Positions 1-7,981 of a stretch of DNA of 64,000 nt are shown in pieces (position 1 is the first letter of the stretch; each line of letters begins with the position of its first letter). The position numbers and the translations under genes are program-made. This stretch comes from Nitrospinota bacterium (GTDB taxonomy: Bacteria > Nitrospinota_A > UBA7883 > JACRGQ01). The DNA is taken from NCBI GenBank assembly GCA_029881495.1, contig JAOUMJ010000014.1, positions 1-64,000 on the forward strand, given 5' to 3'. The notes below the pieces were generated by a model. That model was not told where the DNA came from. It searched no databases and worked only from the letters and a program-made list of their open reading frames with translations.

Positions 1-217
1 CGGCGAGAATTATCATGTCATTTTCTTTAATCATCTTCTCGTTGTCGCCGGAGGTTTGTACGGAGTACTCCCGTTCCATGTACTCAAGCCTGTCGGCCCG
101 AATGTCAGTCATGGTGATGTCGGCAGGTTTTGCCATCCCTGATTTCCGCAATCCCTTCACCAGCGCCTCGGCCATGAAACCGCTTCCGATGAAACCTATC
201 TTCCTTCCGCTCAGCAT
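1..217 (-). CDS. proC: Pyrroline-5-carboxylate reductase, N-terminal part (cut by window edge)
   Basis: Only the first 72 or so codons lie in the window; the rest runs off the left edge. The start is the ATG at 217, and the protein begins MLSGRKIGFIGSGFMAEALV, the glycine-rich dinucleotide-binding loop of the ProC Rossmann fold. ProC makes the last step of proline synthesis, reducing 1-pyrroline-5-carboxylate with NAD(P)H in the cytoplasm. It follows the yggS-type gene by 9 bp on the same strand, the classic yggS-proC pairing, so the two are probably cotranscribed. The earlier pathway enzymes, proB and proA, lie about 49 kb away in this window. The identification rests on the N-terminus and the neighbour only. 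Confidence 0.88.
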   Translation of the reverse strand, partial: MLSGRKIGFIGSGFMAEALVKGLRKSGMAKPADITMTDIRADRLEYMEREYSVQTSGDNEKMIKENDMIILA

Positions 218-226
218 CCGTCTACC

Positions 227-955
227 CTACGCGTCCCTTTCTCCGAAAATTGCCGTACCGATTCGAACGATCGTGGAACCCTCCTCGATAGCGACTTCAT
301 AATCGCCGGACATCCCGAAAGAGAGGATATCCATCGATACCCCTTCAAATCCTCTTTTGGTTATCTCCCCTTTAAGCTCCGCCACTCTTTTGAAAAACGG
401 CCTGCTATACTCCGCGTTGTCATTCGGTGGAGCCGGAGGTATCGCCATCAAACCCCTTATCCTTGCAAAAGGGAGGAGAGATATCCGCTCGGTTTCCGCG
501 ATTACCTCTGAAGGGTGCAGACCGTGCTTTGAATCCTCTTCCCCGATATTCACCTGCAGGAGCATATCCTGCGGCGCCAGCTTCCTCACGGACGCAAGGC
601 GGTTTATTTCAATCGCAAGTTCATACGAATCAACGGAATGTATTAAACAGAAATTACCAAGGACGTATTTTACCTTATTTTTCTGAAGGTGTCCGATAAA
701 GTGCCAATCGGCAGGGAGACCTACCATCTCCTGTTTTTCCCTCGCCTCCTGCACCCTGTTCTCTCCAACAGCCGTAATACCGGCCCTTATCGCCGCGCGA
801 ATGGAATCTATCTCAACCATCTTTGTTACGGCCAGTAGGGTTACCCCGCCGGGATCGCGCCCCGCTCTCTCGGCCGCTTTGGCAATCTTCCCTTTTATTA
901 CAGATAGATTATGCGATATCCGCTTTTCCAAAAGGTCATCATTTCCGATTGCCAT
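227..955 (-). CDS. YggS/PLPBP family pyridoxal-phosphate homeostasis protein
   Basis: This 242-residue protein is of normal length for the YggS/PROSC family. The family is a single-domain TIM-barrel PLP-binding group that buffers free pyridoxal phosphate and affects amino-acid metabolism but has no demonstrated catalytic reaction. The PLP lysine is K45 in LLAVTK, and the VGENRVQEA, WHFIGHLQKNK and LSFGMSGDYE blocks are all present. It starts at the ATG at 955 and is followed after 9 bp by proC, the usual operon partner. The start faces a gene-free stretch, so its promoter should lie in 956-1040. Confidence 0.92.
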   Translation of the reverse strand: MAIGNDDLLEKRISHNLSVIKGKIAKAAERAGRDPGGVTLLAVTKMVEIDSIRAAIRAGITAVGENRVQEAREKQEMVGLPADWHFIGHLQKNKVKYVLGNFCLIHSVDSYELAIEINRLASVRKLAPQDMLLQVNIGEEDSKHGLHPSEVIAETERISLLPFARIRGLMAIPPAPPNDNAEYSRPFFKRVAELKGEITKRGFEGVSMDILSFGMSGDYEVAIEEGSTIVRIGTAIFGERDA

Positions 956-1041
956 ATTGAATCGGATTATATCCCAGTTTTACTACTATTTCCCCTTATG
1001 TATCAAAATTGATACACTTTAAAAAACAATATCAATATTCA

Positions 1042-1069
1042 TTGACAACCTTACAAGTTTCAATATATT
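1042..1069 (+). promoter_or_regulatory. Sigma-70-type promoter upstream of rny
   Basis: A perfect TTGACA (1042-1047) is followed after 16 bp by TATATT (1064-1069), which differs from TATAAT at one position. Transcription would begin near 1076 and run toward rny, whose start codon is about 447 nt further on. The quality of both boxes and the lack of any ORF directly downstream suggest a long rny leader or a separate small RNA. Confidence 0.6.
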
Positions 1070-1290
1070 GTATCTGACAGGGAAATAGAAATTGAAAGAG
1101 CCGTAAGATTCATGGCTGTCTGGAAAAGAGAGAGTCGGTTTTACGGGACAAGGCTGGAAAATCAAGAGGTTTTCTGTAGGAATGATTTTTAAACTGATAG
1201 GGTTTCTAATCGGCTTGAAGAGGCCGGTAATTTGTGGCGCCGGGGAATTAAACTTCTCCACATCACGGATAAGCAAAAATGACGATTCCA

Positions 1291-1307
1291 GTAACCATAA
1301 TGGTTAC
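1291..1307. promoter_or_regulatory. Perfect 17-bp palindrome (candidate operator)
   Basis: GTAACCAT and ATGGTTAC flank a single central A, giving a perfect 8+8 dyad. The one-base centre is too short for an RNA hairpin loop, so a dimeric DNA-binding protein site is the likelier meaning. It lies downstream of the promoter at 1042-1069 and upstream of rny. The regulator is unknown. Confidence 0.4.
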
Positions 1308-1522
1308 AGATGGAAAAATGAATTAAAAGGTTCTTTGAAAACTGTTCAGAACATTTTCGCAGAATCTACAGGTATTGCAATACCGGTTCAAGTTCATTCG
1401 ATAGCAACAAGATAGAATAGACCTTTCAGTTTAATGGATCGCTCCTCGGGATCCTTCATATCCAGTCTTGTATTTGCCTAATGGTCAAAGGACTTAGCGC
1501 CTTTTTTTAGGAGAGATATGAG

Positions 1523-3082
1523 ATGAACGGTACTTCGACACTAACCTACTTCGGTATCAGCCTTGCGGCATTCGGGCTTGGTTTCGCGGTGAACTGGCTG
1601 ATCGAATCAAGAAAAATAATGAAAGCCAAGAACAAGGCCGCACAGATACTTCGAAACGCGAAGAAGGACGCGGATAACATCATGCGCGACTCCCTTCTTG
1701 AATCGAAGGAAGCGATACTCAAGGTGCGCAATGAATTCGAAAAAGAGATGCGCGAATCAAAGCGGGAACAGATGAACACCGACAGGCGTCTGCAACAGAG
1801 GCAGAATACGCTCGACAGGAAACTGGATCAGATAGAACAGCGTGAAAACGAGTTTGAAGCCAGGGAAAAAGAGCTACAGCACCAGATGGACAAGGCTAAA
1901 GCCTCCGAAAAAAGATATGAGGACATGCTGTCGGAACAGATCGCCAGGATGGAAAAAATCGCCAACATGTCGAGCACAGAAGCAAAGGATGAACTCAAAA
2001 ACCAGCTTTACGAACAGGCCCGAAATGAATCCGCAATGACCATTAAAAAAATAGACGACCAGGCAAAGGCAGAAGCTCATATCAAGGCGCAGAAGACTAT
2101 CGGACTTGCAATACAGAGGTGCGCGGCCGACACGGTAGCGGAATCCACAGTCTCGGTAGTGCCGCTTGAGGGTGACGAAATGAAGGGGCGCATTATCGGT
2201 CGCGAAGGGCGAAACATCAAGGCTATCGAAACCCTCACTGGCGTAGACCTCATAATCGACGATACTCCGGAAGCGGTCATCCTTTCATGCTACGACCCTA
2301 TCAAAAGGGAGATCGCCCGCCGTGCGCTGGAAAAACTTATTCATGACGGACGAATTCATCCGGCCCGCATCGAAGACATTATCAACAAGGTCAAGAAGGA
2401 GCTCGACAGGGCGATCATCGAGGAGGGTGAGAAGGCGGCGCTGGAAGTCGGTTGCGACGGCATCCACCCCGAGATCATCAAATCTCTTGGGCGCCTGAAA
2501 TACAGAACCTCATATTCGCAGAACGTGCTTCTCCATTCCAAAGAGGTAGCGTATCTCGCGGGGATGATGGCCGCGGAACTAGGACTGGATGAAAAAGTTG
2601 CCCGCAGGGCGGGACTCCTTCACGACATAGGAAAAGCCACGAGCCACGAGGTGGAAGGAAAACATACCACCATAGGAGCCGACCTTGCCAGAAGATACCA
2701 GGAAAAACCGATCGTTATTAACTCGATCGAATCGCACCACGAGGACGTGGAAGCGGAATCTGTAATAGCAACTCTCGTTGCCGCCGCGGACGCCCTTAGC
2801 GCCTCCCGCCCCGGAGCGAGATCGGAAATGCTCGAAGCCTATGTAAAAAGACTCAAACAGCTTGAGGAGATAACGAACTCTTTCGCCGGAGTGGAAAAGA
2901 CCTTCGCCATTCAGGCTGGCCGCGAAATAAGGGTCTCTGTTCTGCCCGACAAGATAGACGACGGAAAAGCGTATATTCTCGCCAAGGATATCGCCAAGAA
3001 GATCGAGAACGAGATGTCCTACCCTGGCGAAATAAAGGTAACCGTTATCAGGGAAACAAGAGTTACCGAGTTCGCGCGGTAA
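1523..3082 (+). CDS. rny: Ribonuclease Y
   Basis: This 519-residue membrane-anchored endoribonuclease starts bulk mRNA decay in bacteria that use it. An N-terminal membrane segment (about residues 5-25) is followed by a long charged coiled coil (about 30-190). The KH RNA-binding domain contains [12 protein letters not shown] near residue 222, and the HD hydrolase domain contains HDIGK at about 367, giving the metal-binding His-Asp pair. Length and domain order are those of the family. The ATG at 1523 follows AGGAGAG and overlaps a spurious ATGAGATGA. The next gene is ymdB, a common neighbour of rny. Confidence 0.96.
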   Translation: MNGTSTLTYFGISLAAFGLGFAVNWLIESRKIMKAKNKAAQILRNAKKDADNIMRDSLLESKEAILKVRNEFEKEMRESKREQMNTDRRLQQRQNTLDRKLDQIEQRENEFEAREKELQHQMDKAKASEKRYEDMLSEQIARMEKIANMSSTEAKDELKNQLYEQARNESAMTIKKIDDQAKAEAHIKAQKTIGLAIQRCAADTVAESTVSVVPLEGDEMKGRIIGREGRNIKAIETLTGVDLIIDDTPEAVILSCYDPIKREIARRALEKLIHDGRIHPARIEDIINKVKKELDRAIIEEGEKAALEVGCDGIHPEIIKSLGRLKYRTSYSQNVLLHSKEVAYLAGMMAAELGLDEKVARRAGLLHDIGKATSHEVEGKHTTIGADLARRYQEKPIVINSIESHHEDVEAESVIATLVAAADALSASRPGARSEMLEAYVKRLKQLEEITNSFAGVEKTFAIQAGREIRVSVLPDKIDDGKAYILAKDIAKKIENEMSYPGEIKVTVIRETRVTEFAR

Positions 3083-3101
3083 TCCGGCGGACGCGCCCCA
3101 G

Positions 3102-3905
3102 ATGAAGACACTAATTATTGGCGACATAATCGGCAATATCGGCAGGGAAACCCTGAAGGCCACTTTGCCGAAGGTTGTAGACATGTATAAGGTCGATTGC
3201 GTGATAGCCAACGGCGAAAATCTCGCCGGCGGTTTCGGGATCACCAAGGGAACAGCCGATCAGATCTTCGAGATGGGTGTGGACGTTATCACCTCCGGCA
3301 ACCATATCTGGGACAAAAAGGAAGCGCTTAAACTCCTTGACCACGAAAAGAGGATATTGCGCCCTCACAACTACCCGCCGAACACGGTGCCCGGCACCGG
3401 CGCGAGGGTTTATGACATAAACGGTTTCAAGATCGGCGTCATAAATCTCATGGGGAGGGTATTCATGAACTTTTACGACGACCCTTTCAGGTCGGCTGAC
3501 GAGATACTGGGGTGGATTAAAAATGAAACGAACCTGATATTCGTCGATTTTCACGGCGAGGCAACCTCCGAAAAACAGGCGATGGGATACTATCTCGACG
3601 GGAGGGTCACCTCCATAACATGCACCCATACGCATGTGCAGACCGCCGATGAGAGGATACTCAATGGCGGATCGGCATACATCACCGATGTCGGGATGGT
3701 CGGCCCGATAGATTCCATTATCGGGCTGAAAAGGGAAGAGGCTATGCGCCGTTTCCACACCCTCATCCCGCAACGCTTCATGGAAGTGCCGGAAGGGGAA
3801 GGAATAATGTGCGCGGTATTGGTGGAAGCGGATGAAAAAACCGGCAAGGCGAAATCAATTACCAGGCTCCAGCTGAAATATGACGGAAAAAGGAAAATGC
3901 ATTAG
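3102..3905 (+). CDS. ymdB: YmdB family metallophosphoesterase
   Basis: The 267-residue protein belongs to the TIGR00282/YmdB family of calcineurin-like phosphoesterases, which hydrolyse 2',3'-cyclic nucleotides. It opens with the metal-binding block IIGDIIGNIGR and carries the family motifs ANGENLAGG, SGNHIWDKKE, FHGEATSEK and THTHVQTAD. It begins 19 bp after rny, matching the rny-ymdB pairing of many genomes; the phosphodiesterase may act on products of RNA turnover. A few dozen bases after its stop comes the promoter-like TATAAT of tRNA-Cys. Confidence 0.93.
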   Translation: MKTLIIGDIIGNIGRETLKATLPKVVDMYKVDCVIANGENLAGGFGITKGTADQIFEMGVDVITSGNHIWDKKEALKLLDHEKRILRPHNYPPNTVPGTGARVYDINGFKIGVINLMGRVFMNFYDDPFRSADEILGWIKNETNLIFVDFHGEATSEKQAMGYYLDGRVTSITCTHTHVQTADERILNGGSAYITDVGMVGPIDSIIGLKREEAMRRFHTLIPQRFMEVPEGEGIMCAVLVEADEKTGKAKSITRLQLKYDGKRKMH

Positions 3906-4010
3906 CCCGGCAACTCCGGCACATACCGACCGGTCTCTGCTGAAAAACTTTTAAAACAGCGCTATATGGCGTTATATCAAGTTGGGTGTATAATGCTCAT
4001 CTTTGCATGG

Positions 4011-4084
4011 GGCACCGTCGCCAAGTGGTAAGGCCGCGGACTGCAAATCCGCTATCCCCGGTTCGAATCCGGGCGGTGCCTCCA
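4011..4084 (+). tRNA. tRNA-Cys (GCA anticodon)
   Basis: A full cloverleaf folds here: acceptor GGCACCG/CGGTGCC, D arm, an anticodon stem GCGGA/TCCGC enclosing a loop that reads GCA, and a T arm CCCCG/CGGGG with TTCGAAT. The discriminator base is T (U73), the cysteine identity element, and CCA is encoded at 4082-4084. A TATAAT lies at 3989-3994, giving a transcript start close to the mature 5' end. Confidence 0.96.
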
Positions 4085-4112
4085 ATTAATCCCCGCAAAA
4101 GGAATTTCCCGA

Positions 4113-5303
4113 ATGTTGTCACGGTACAGACCCTCCTTTGGCGTCAGTGAATTCGCCGCCGCACTCCGCATCCCTCGCACAGACGATGTCGAAATATTCG
4201 AAACTGCGTTCGCGCAAAAACTTGGACACAAACACGCAATAGCCTTCCCGTACGGACGCACAGGACTCTCCCTTCTCCTCGAAGCGCTTGGAATAAAGGG
4301 GAAGGAGATCATCTGCCCAGCCTACACATGCGTTGTAGTGCCGAACGCAATCGCGCATAGCGGGAACTCCCCGGTCTTCGTCGACTGCGAAGAGAACGGG
4401 TTCAACATGGATCTCGATTTGGCGCTTGAGGCGATTACCGAAAATACGGCGGCGATCATCGCAACATCCCTTTTCGGCGAACCTGTCGACCTCGACAGGC
4501 TGAATGCCATCCAGAGGGAACATGGACATATCAAGATCATCCAGGACTGCGCGCACGCTTTCACCGCCGAATGGAAAGGGAGGCCTGTGCGAAAACATGG
4601 CGTCGCCGCCCTCTACGGCCTTAGCATAAGCAAGCCGATGACATCCATCTTCGGAGGGATGGTCGCCACTGACGACGATGAACTCGCCAGGAGACTCCGA
4701 AGCATTTCCAGGGAACGTCTGAAACCGGCGCCCCTTCTCAAGTCGATAAGGAGATTTTTCTATCTTCTCTTTGCATCCTTCGCCTTCATCCAGCCCGTTT
4801 ACGCGCTCCTTAACAGGCTGGAGAGAGCCGGGATATCCAATCCTATATTCACCGACGATGACGGAGGCGAAACAGGGATGCCGAACGATTTCCTTATCGC
4901 GATGTCACCGCTGGAGGCGAGGGTCGGCATGGCGCAACTGGAGAAGCTGGACCGGATAGCGGAGAGCTGTAAAAAACTCGCGAAAATCTACAATGAAATC
5001 CTGGATGGCACACCGTTCCTCCGCCTCCCCCCGGCAACGGAAGGTTCCGTCTACTCGACCTACGCGGCGCGCATCTCACCGCCGGAACCGCTCGTCGAAT
5101 TCATGGAAAAACAGGGGATAGAGCTTGGGCGGTTCATCGAATACTCGGTTGAAGAGCTTGAAGGTTTCAAATCGTGCAAATATATCGGGAACAAGCTGTC
5201 GCAACGATATTCCGAAACGGTGCTGAACCTTCCGACAGGCCCGCATATTGACGAAATTTCGGCAAGGAAGGTCTGCCGTCTTATAATGGAATTTACAGGA
5301 TAA
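4113..5303 (+). CDS. DegT/DnrJ/EryC1/StrS family aminotransferase
   Basis: This 396-residue PLP enzyme is of the fold-type I family that transaminates nucleotide-linked keto sugars or related substrates. Visible blocks are PYGRTGLSLLLEALG near residue 48, CPAYTCVVVPNAI near 72, and the PLP lysine in SISKPMTSIFGG near 180, preceded by DCAHAFTAEW. The ATG at 4113 follows AAAAGGAA. There are no sugar-nucleotide or glycosyltransferase genes beside it, so the substrate cannot be read from context. It is followed 33 bp later by mtgA, which could share its transcript. Confidence 0.85.
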   Translation: MLSRYRPSFGVSEFAAALRIPRTDDVEIFETAFAQKLGHKHAIAFPYGRTGLSLLLEALGIKGKEIICPAYTCVVVPNAIAHSGNSPVFVDCEENGFNMDLDLALEAITENTAAIIATSLFGEPVDLDRLNAIQREHGHIKIIQDCAHAFTAEWKGRPVRKHGVAALYGLSISKPMTSIFGGMVATDDDELARRLRSISRERLKPAPLLKSIRRFFYLLFASFAFIQPVYALLNRLERAGISNPIFTDDDGGETGMPNDFLIAMSPLEARVGMAQLEKLDRIAESCKKLAKIYNEILDGTPFLRLPPATEGSVYSTYAARISPPEPLVEFMEKQGIELGRFIEYSVEELEGFKSCKYIGNKLSQRYSETVLNLPTGPHIDEISARKVCRLIMEFTG

Positions 5304-5336
5304 AACATGGTCGAGAACGGATGAAAGAGAGAATGG

Positions 5337-6137
5337 ATGTTTCGAAACAGCTTATTTATTTTTAAGGTGCGGATGTTTATCTGGCGGTTTGAGCCTTTCT
5401 TCCGCAGATTGAAAAGGATCGTGGTCCTTTCCGCCCTGGTGACCATCCCCGCGGGGGGACTTGTAGGATATTCTCTGACCTACCCCGACATCTCCTCACT
5501 TAAAACCAAAAACCCGAAGAAAACCTCTTTCATGCAACTGAGGGAGAATGAGTGGGAACGAAAGGGGAGGAAGAAGAAGGTTGTCCAGCAGTGGATCCCG
5601 CTTGCGAATATATCACCGTTCCTTGTCGACGCAGTGCTGATACGGGAGGACGACAAGTTCTGGAACCATGACGGATTCGATATCGACGGAATACAAAACG
5701 CCCTGATAAAGGATATCAAGGAACTGGAACTTAAAGCGGGAGGGAGCACAATCACGCAACAGCTGGCGAAGAACCTTTTCCTCTCCGCGAAGAAAACGCC
5801 GACCCGGAAGCTCCGCGAAGCGATAATCACATGGCGGATGGAGCAGACATTATCCAAGAGAAGAATTCTCGAACTCTATCTGAACGTCGCCGAGTGGGGC
5901 GATGGGATTTTCGGCGCCGAGGCGGCCGCACGGCACTACTTCAATAAACCGGCGACGGAACTGACGCTAGAAGAGGCTACACGTCTAGCAATAGCTTTGC
6001 CGAACCCGCGCAAGATAAATCCCATCGGTGATTCGGAGTATGTGACAGAGCAGTCGGCAAACATCTACCGTGCGGTGGTAAAGCGGCACAAGGGTGAGGC
6101 TTTATACGAGGGACTGGAGCCTGAGCCGGAGGGATAG
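5337..6137 (+). CDS. mtgA: Monofunctional peptidoglycan glycosyltransferase
   Basis: The 266-residue protein is a GT51 transglycosylase that polymerises lipid II into glycan strands without a transpeptidase domain. One membrane anchor occupies about residues 25-45. The catalytic region follows: EDDKFWNHDG with the key glutamate, then GGSTITQQLAKNLFLS, RKLREA, LELYLNVAEWGDGIFGAE and the terminal ALPNPRK block. Length is typical for MtgA. It starts at the second of two close ATGs after GAAAGAGAG. The gene converges with yaeQ, with 99 bp between the stops. Confidence 0.94.
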   Translation: MFRNSLFIFKVRMFIWRFEPFFRRLKRIVVLSALVTIPAGGLVGYSLTYPDISSLKTKNPKKTSFMQLRENEWERKGRKKKVVQQWIPLANISPFLVDAVLIREDDKFWNHDGFDIDGIQNALIKDIKELELKAGGSTITQQLAKNLFLSAKKTPTRKLREAIITWRMEQTLSKRRILELYLNVAEWGDGIFGAEAAARHYFNKPATELTLEEATRLAIALPNPRKINPIGDSEYVTEQSANIYRAVVKRHKGEALYEGLEPEPEG

Positions 6138-6236
6138 CGCACCCATCTCACTGCTATTCCAAACCGTTAGGAACAGAACTTCACAGCTCTCCTCGATTCT
6201 GACGGAGGATCAAGGAACGATCTACTGCCAAATCTA

Positions 6237-6776
6237 CTACCCCTGCAGCAACTCAGGCTCGACAGCGATATTCCTCTTTGAATCGTCGAGCCAAATCTGC
6301 CCATCCTGAATGGTGCACTGAAGAGCCATCGTCCTGTCGGCCATCTCGCCTAGCGCTTTGGTTGCCGGGTATGGCAGGGCGATAACCTTCAGGTTCTCAT
6401 GGCGCGCTACTTTTTCGCCTATACCGTCCCACCACGGTTGAACCGGTCGCCCGCCGTAGGCGTAAACGTAAACCTGTTTTGCGCGGTTGCACGCCTTCTT
6501 TATTCTCCGCTCGTCCGGGAGACCAACGTCTATCCAGATTTCGATTTCGTCCGTCATGCTTTTCTGCCAGATATCCGGCTCATCCTCGGAAGAGACCCCT
6601 TCGGTAAATTTGAGATCCTCCGAGGCGTGAAGCGCGAACGCAAGAAGGCGCACCATCATCCGCTCCGCCGTCTCTGATGGATGTTGCGCGATAGTAACGG
6701 ACATCTCCTCGAAATAGCTCCTGTCCATATCCGACACATTGAGTTTTACTTTATATACCGTCGCCTTCGTCGCCAT
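6237..6776 (-). CDS. yaeQ: YaeQ family protein
   Basis: The 179-residue protein matches the YaeQ family over its whole length. It begins MATKATVYKVKLNVSDMDR, and contains QHPSETAERMMVRLLAFAL, DEPDIW, IWIDVGLPDERRIKKA and a C-terminal CTIQDGQIWLDD block. The family has a PD-(D/E)XK-like fold, and the paired acidic residues and EIWIDVG strand are present. Its cellular role is not established. It converges with mtgA and has a gene-free stretch upstream. Confidence 0.9.
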   Translation of the reverse strand: MATKATVYKVKLNVSDMDRSYFEEMSVTIAQHPSETAERMMVRLLAFALHASEDLKFTEGVSSEDEPDIWQKSMTDEIEIWIDVGLPDERRIKKACNRAKQVYVYAYGGRPVQPWWDGIGEKVARHENLKVIALPYPATKALGEMADRTMALQCTIQDGQIWLDDSKRNIAVEPELLQG

Positions 6777-6849
6777 CTTGTTCTACTTCTTCTCCATCGC
6801 TATAAACATTTCGACTCCCTTTCTCATTCCTGCCCCGCTCTTCCGCGTC

Positions 6850-6892
6850 ATTCCCGCCCCGCATAAAGTGCGTGGTAAACTCCGGCGGGGAT
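6850..6892. repeat. Imperfect inverted repeat of the common intergenic type
   Basis: ATTCCCGCC (6850-6858) can pair with GGCGGGGAT (6884-6892) through one G-T wobble, with 25 nt between. The arms resemble the CATTCCCGC/GCGGGAATCC palindromes found dispersed in many proteobacterial intergenic regions. I see only this copy in the window, so its repeat status is unproven. Confidence 0.35.
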
Positions 6893-7078
6893 CCAGCTTT
6901 CAACATACTTTATCCCTTTGCCGTAAATATAACCATAGCCACTGACCGGCATTTGGGACTAACCAATACAGCGCTCCTCACTTCACAGGTTGCCTTTTCC
7001 TCTCCCGCCTCCGCGCAGAACAACTCCATTGCTGGCCGAACTGCTTCCGATAATTTAACCCCCTAATACAAATTCGGC

Positions 7079-7084
7079 TATAAT
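7079..7084 (+). promoter_or_regulatory. -10 box upstream of the HicBA-type pair
   Basis: A perfect TATAAT lies 50 bp upstream of the chosen start of the antitoxin gene. No good -35 is visible at 17 bp; the best is TTAACC at about 18 bp. HicBA-type modules are commonly autoregulated at such a promoter. Confidence 0.4.
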
Positions 7085-7133
7085 CGAAACGAAAGCAAAA
7101 CTGCTCAATAAATAGAGAAGCGGAGGTATGTAT

Positions 7134-7376
7134 ATGAGCGAGGTTTACTTTAAACTGCATCTTGAAGCTCTTGAAGAGGGCGGGTACGTTGCCACTAGCA
7201 AAGATCTCCCCGGTCTTGTAGCACAAGGGAGAACATTGTCTGAAACTATCGAAATAGCCCATGACGTAGCCAGAAAGCTTATAGAATCCTACAAAGAACA
7301 TGGCGACCCTATGCCCGAAGGAATCAGGAAACCGGACAAGGAAATTGATATCGATATCGCAGTCGGAATTGGTTAA
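7134..7376 (+). CDS. hicB: HicB-like antitoxin
   Basis: This 80-residue protein has the partial RNase H-like fold of HicB. The EEGGYVATSKDLPGLVAQGRTLSET block gives the family's GGY...PGL...G.T pattern, followed by a helix ending in a short acidic tail. The ATG at 7134 is preferred because GGAGG at 7122-7126 sits 7 nt upstream; the earlier in-frame ATG at 7128 is one base from it. It overlaps the toxin gene by one base (TAATG). There is no room for the C-terminal HTH or ribbon-helix-helix domain of longer HicB proteins, so it would neutralise HicA but may not bind DNA alone. Confidence 0.85.
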   Translation: MSEVYFKLHLEALEEGGYVATSKDLPGLVAQGRTLSETIEIAHDVARKLIESYKEHGDPMPEGIRKPDKEIDIDIAVGIG

Positions 7377-7600
7377 TGGGGCCGCTTGCAGGCTTTCGGT
7401 ATGTGGAAGTAGTACGCAAACTTAAAAAGGCCGGATTTGAGTTCGATAGAAATGCCAAGGGGAGCCATGAAATATGGAGAAATCCCGTTACCCGTTTAAG
7501 GACAACCGTTCCAAACCATCCTGGCGATATGCCGGAGGGAACACTAAGAGCCATACTGAAACAGGCCGGAATAAAAGTAGAGGATTTTCTCAATATTTGA
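7376..7600 (+). CDS. hicA: HicA-like mRNA interferase toxin
   Basis: The 74-residue protein fits HicA, a small dsRBD-like ribonuclease that cleaves mRNA independently of the ribosome. It reads VEVVRKLKKAGFEFDRNAKG, then SHEIW with the catalytic histidine at 31, then VPNHPGDMPEGTLRAILKQAGI, the family's C-terminal helix. It begins inside the stop of the antitoxin gene, so translation is coupled. Antitoxin first is the reverse of the best-studied E. coli order but is common. Confidence 0.88.
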   Translation: MGPLAGFRYVEVVRKLKKAGFEFDRNAKGSHEIWRNPVTRLRTTVPNHPGDMPEGTLRAILKQAGIKVEDFLNI

Positions 7601-7663
7601 CCTGATAAAGAGACCCATAAAACGAATATCAAAGATGGCACTTTCATTTGGAGAGAGAATAAA

Positions 7664-7981
7664 ATGAAAAAGAAATGGATGGGCGAACTCGAAACAATCA
7701 TGGAACAAAAGGATCCTAATGTTCGGAGACAAAAGCTTAATGAACTGGCAATACATATGGGTGTTTCAGTAGCCGCTATTGCAACTGCAAACGGCGTTAT
7801 CGAGGAAAACCTTATCATTGAAAGAATAGAACAAAGAATTCTTTTACATAATAGAGAAAGGATAATTGAAAAGGAGAATTTAGACCTTATCTCACTTCGC
7901 TATCGGCATGAAGGAGGAGGCGTGTTTGATGAGGAAGGCGTCAAGCTCGTTATCCCCCACTATCTTTTGCGCTTCCTTTAA
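7664..7981 (+). CDS. Hypothetical protein, 105 residues
   Basis: I do not recognise this protein. The ATG at 7664 follows TTTGGAGAGAG with good spacing, 63 bp after the toxin gene. The product is charged and mostly helical by eye, with NELAIHMGVSVAAIATANGVIEE as a possible helix-turn-helix-like part and an isoleucine/arginine-rich helix after it. Its last 90 bp run antisense through the 3' end of the larA-like gene, so the true gene may end differently or may have lost its tail. Codon use is A+T-rich like the adjacent toxin pair, which hints at a shared accessory origin. Confidence 0.45.
   Translation: MKKKWMGELETIMEQKDPNVRRQKLNELAIHMGVSVAAIATANGVIEENLIIERIEQRILLHNRERIIEKENLDLISLRYRHEGGGVFDEEGVKLVIPHYLLRFL

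Larger units (their letters stand above)
956..1522. other. 567-bp gene-free stretch between yggS-type gene and rny
   Basis: No convincing open reading frame occurs on either strand. The stretch is visibly richer in A+T than the genes around it. It holds a sigma-70-like promoter pointing at rny (1042-1069), a 17-bp palindrome (1291-1307), several small stems (for example CGGC/GCCG around 1211-1226) and a short AAAGG/CCTTT stem with a T-run just before the rny ribosome-binding site (about 1487-1508). Either rny has a leader of roughly 450 nt or a small RNA is made from here. I could not match the sequence to a known RNA family by eye. Confidence 0.6.
6777..7133. other. 357-bp gene-free stretch between yaeQ and the HicBA-type pair
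   Basis: No supported coding region. It holds the start-side region of yaeQ, an intergenic inverted repeat (6850-6892), a TATAAT box (7079-7084) and the GGAGG ribosome-binding site of the antitoxin gene at 7122-7126. Confidence 0.6.

Noticed and set aside
1070-1260. 6S RNA gene upstream of rny
   Set aside because: Position and promoter fit, but I could not build the closing stem and central bubble by eye; kept only as a hypothesis in the findings.
1182-1415. 77-codon frame in the gap before rny
   Set aside because: No ribosome-binding site, no family features and it contains the palindrome; better treated as noncoding.
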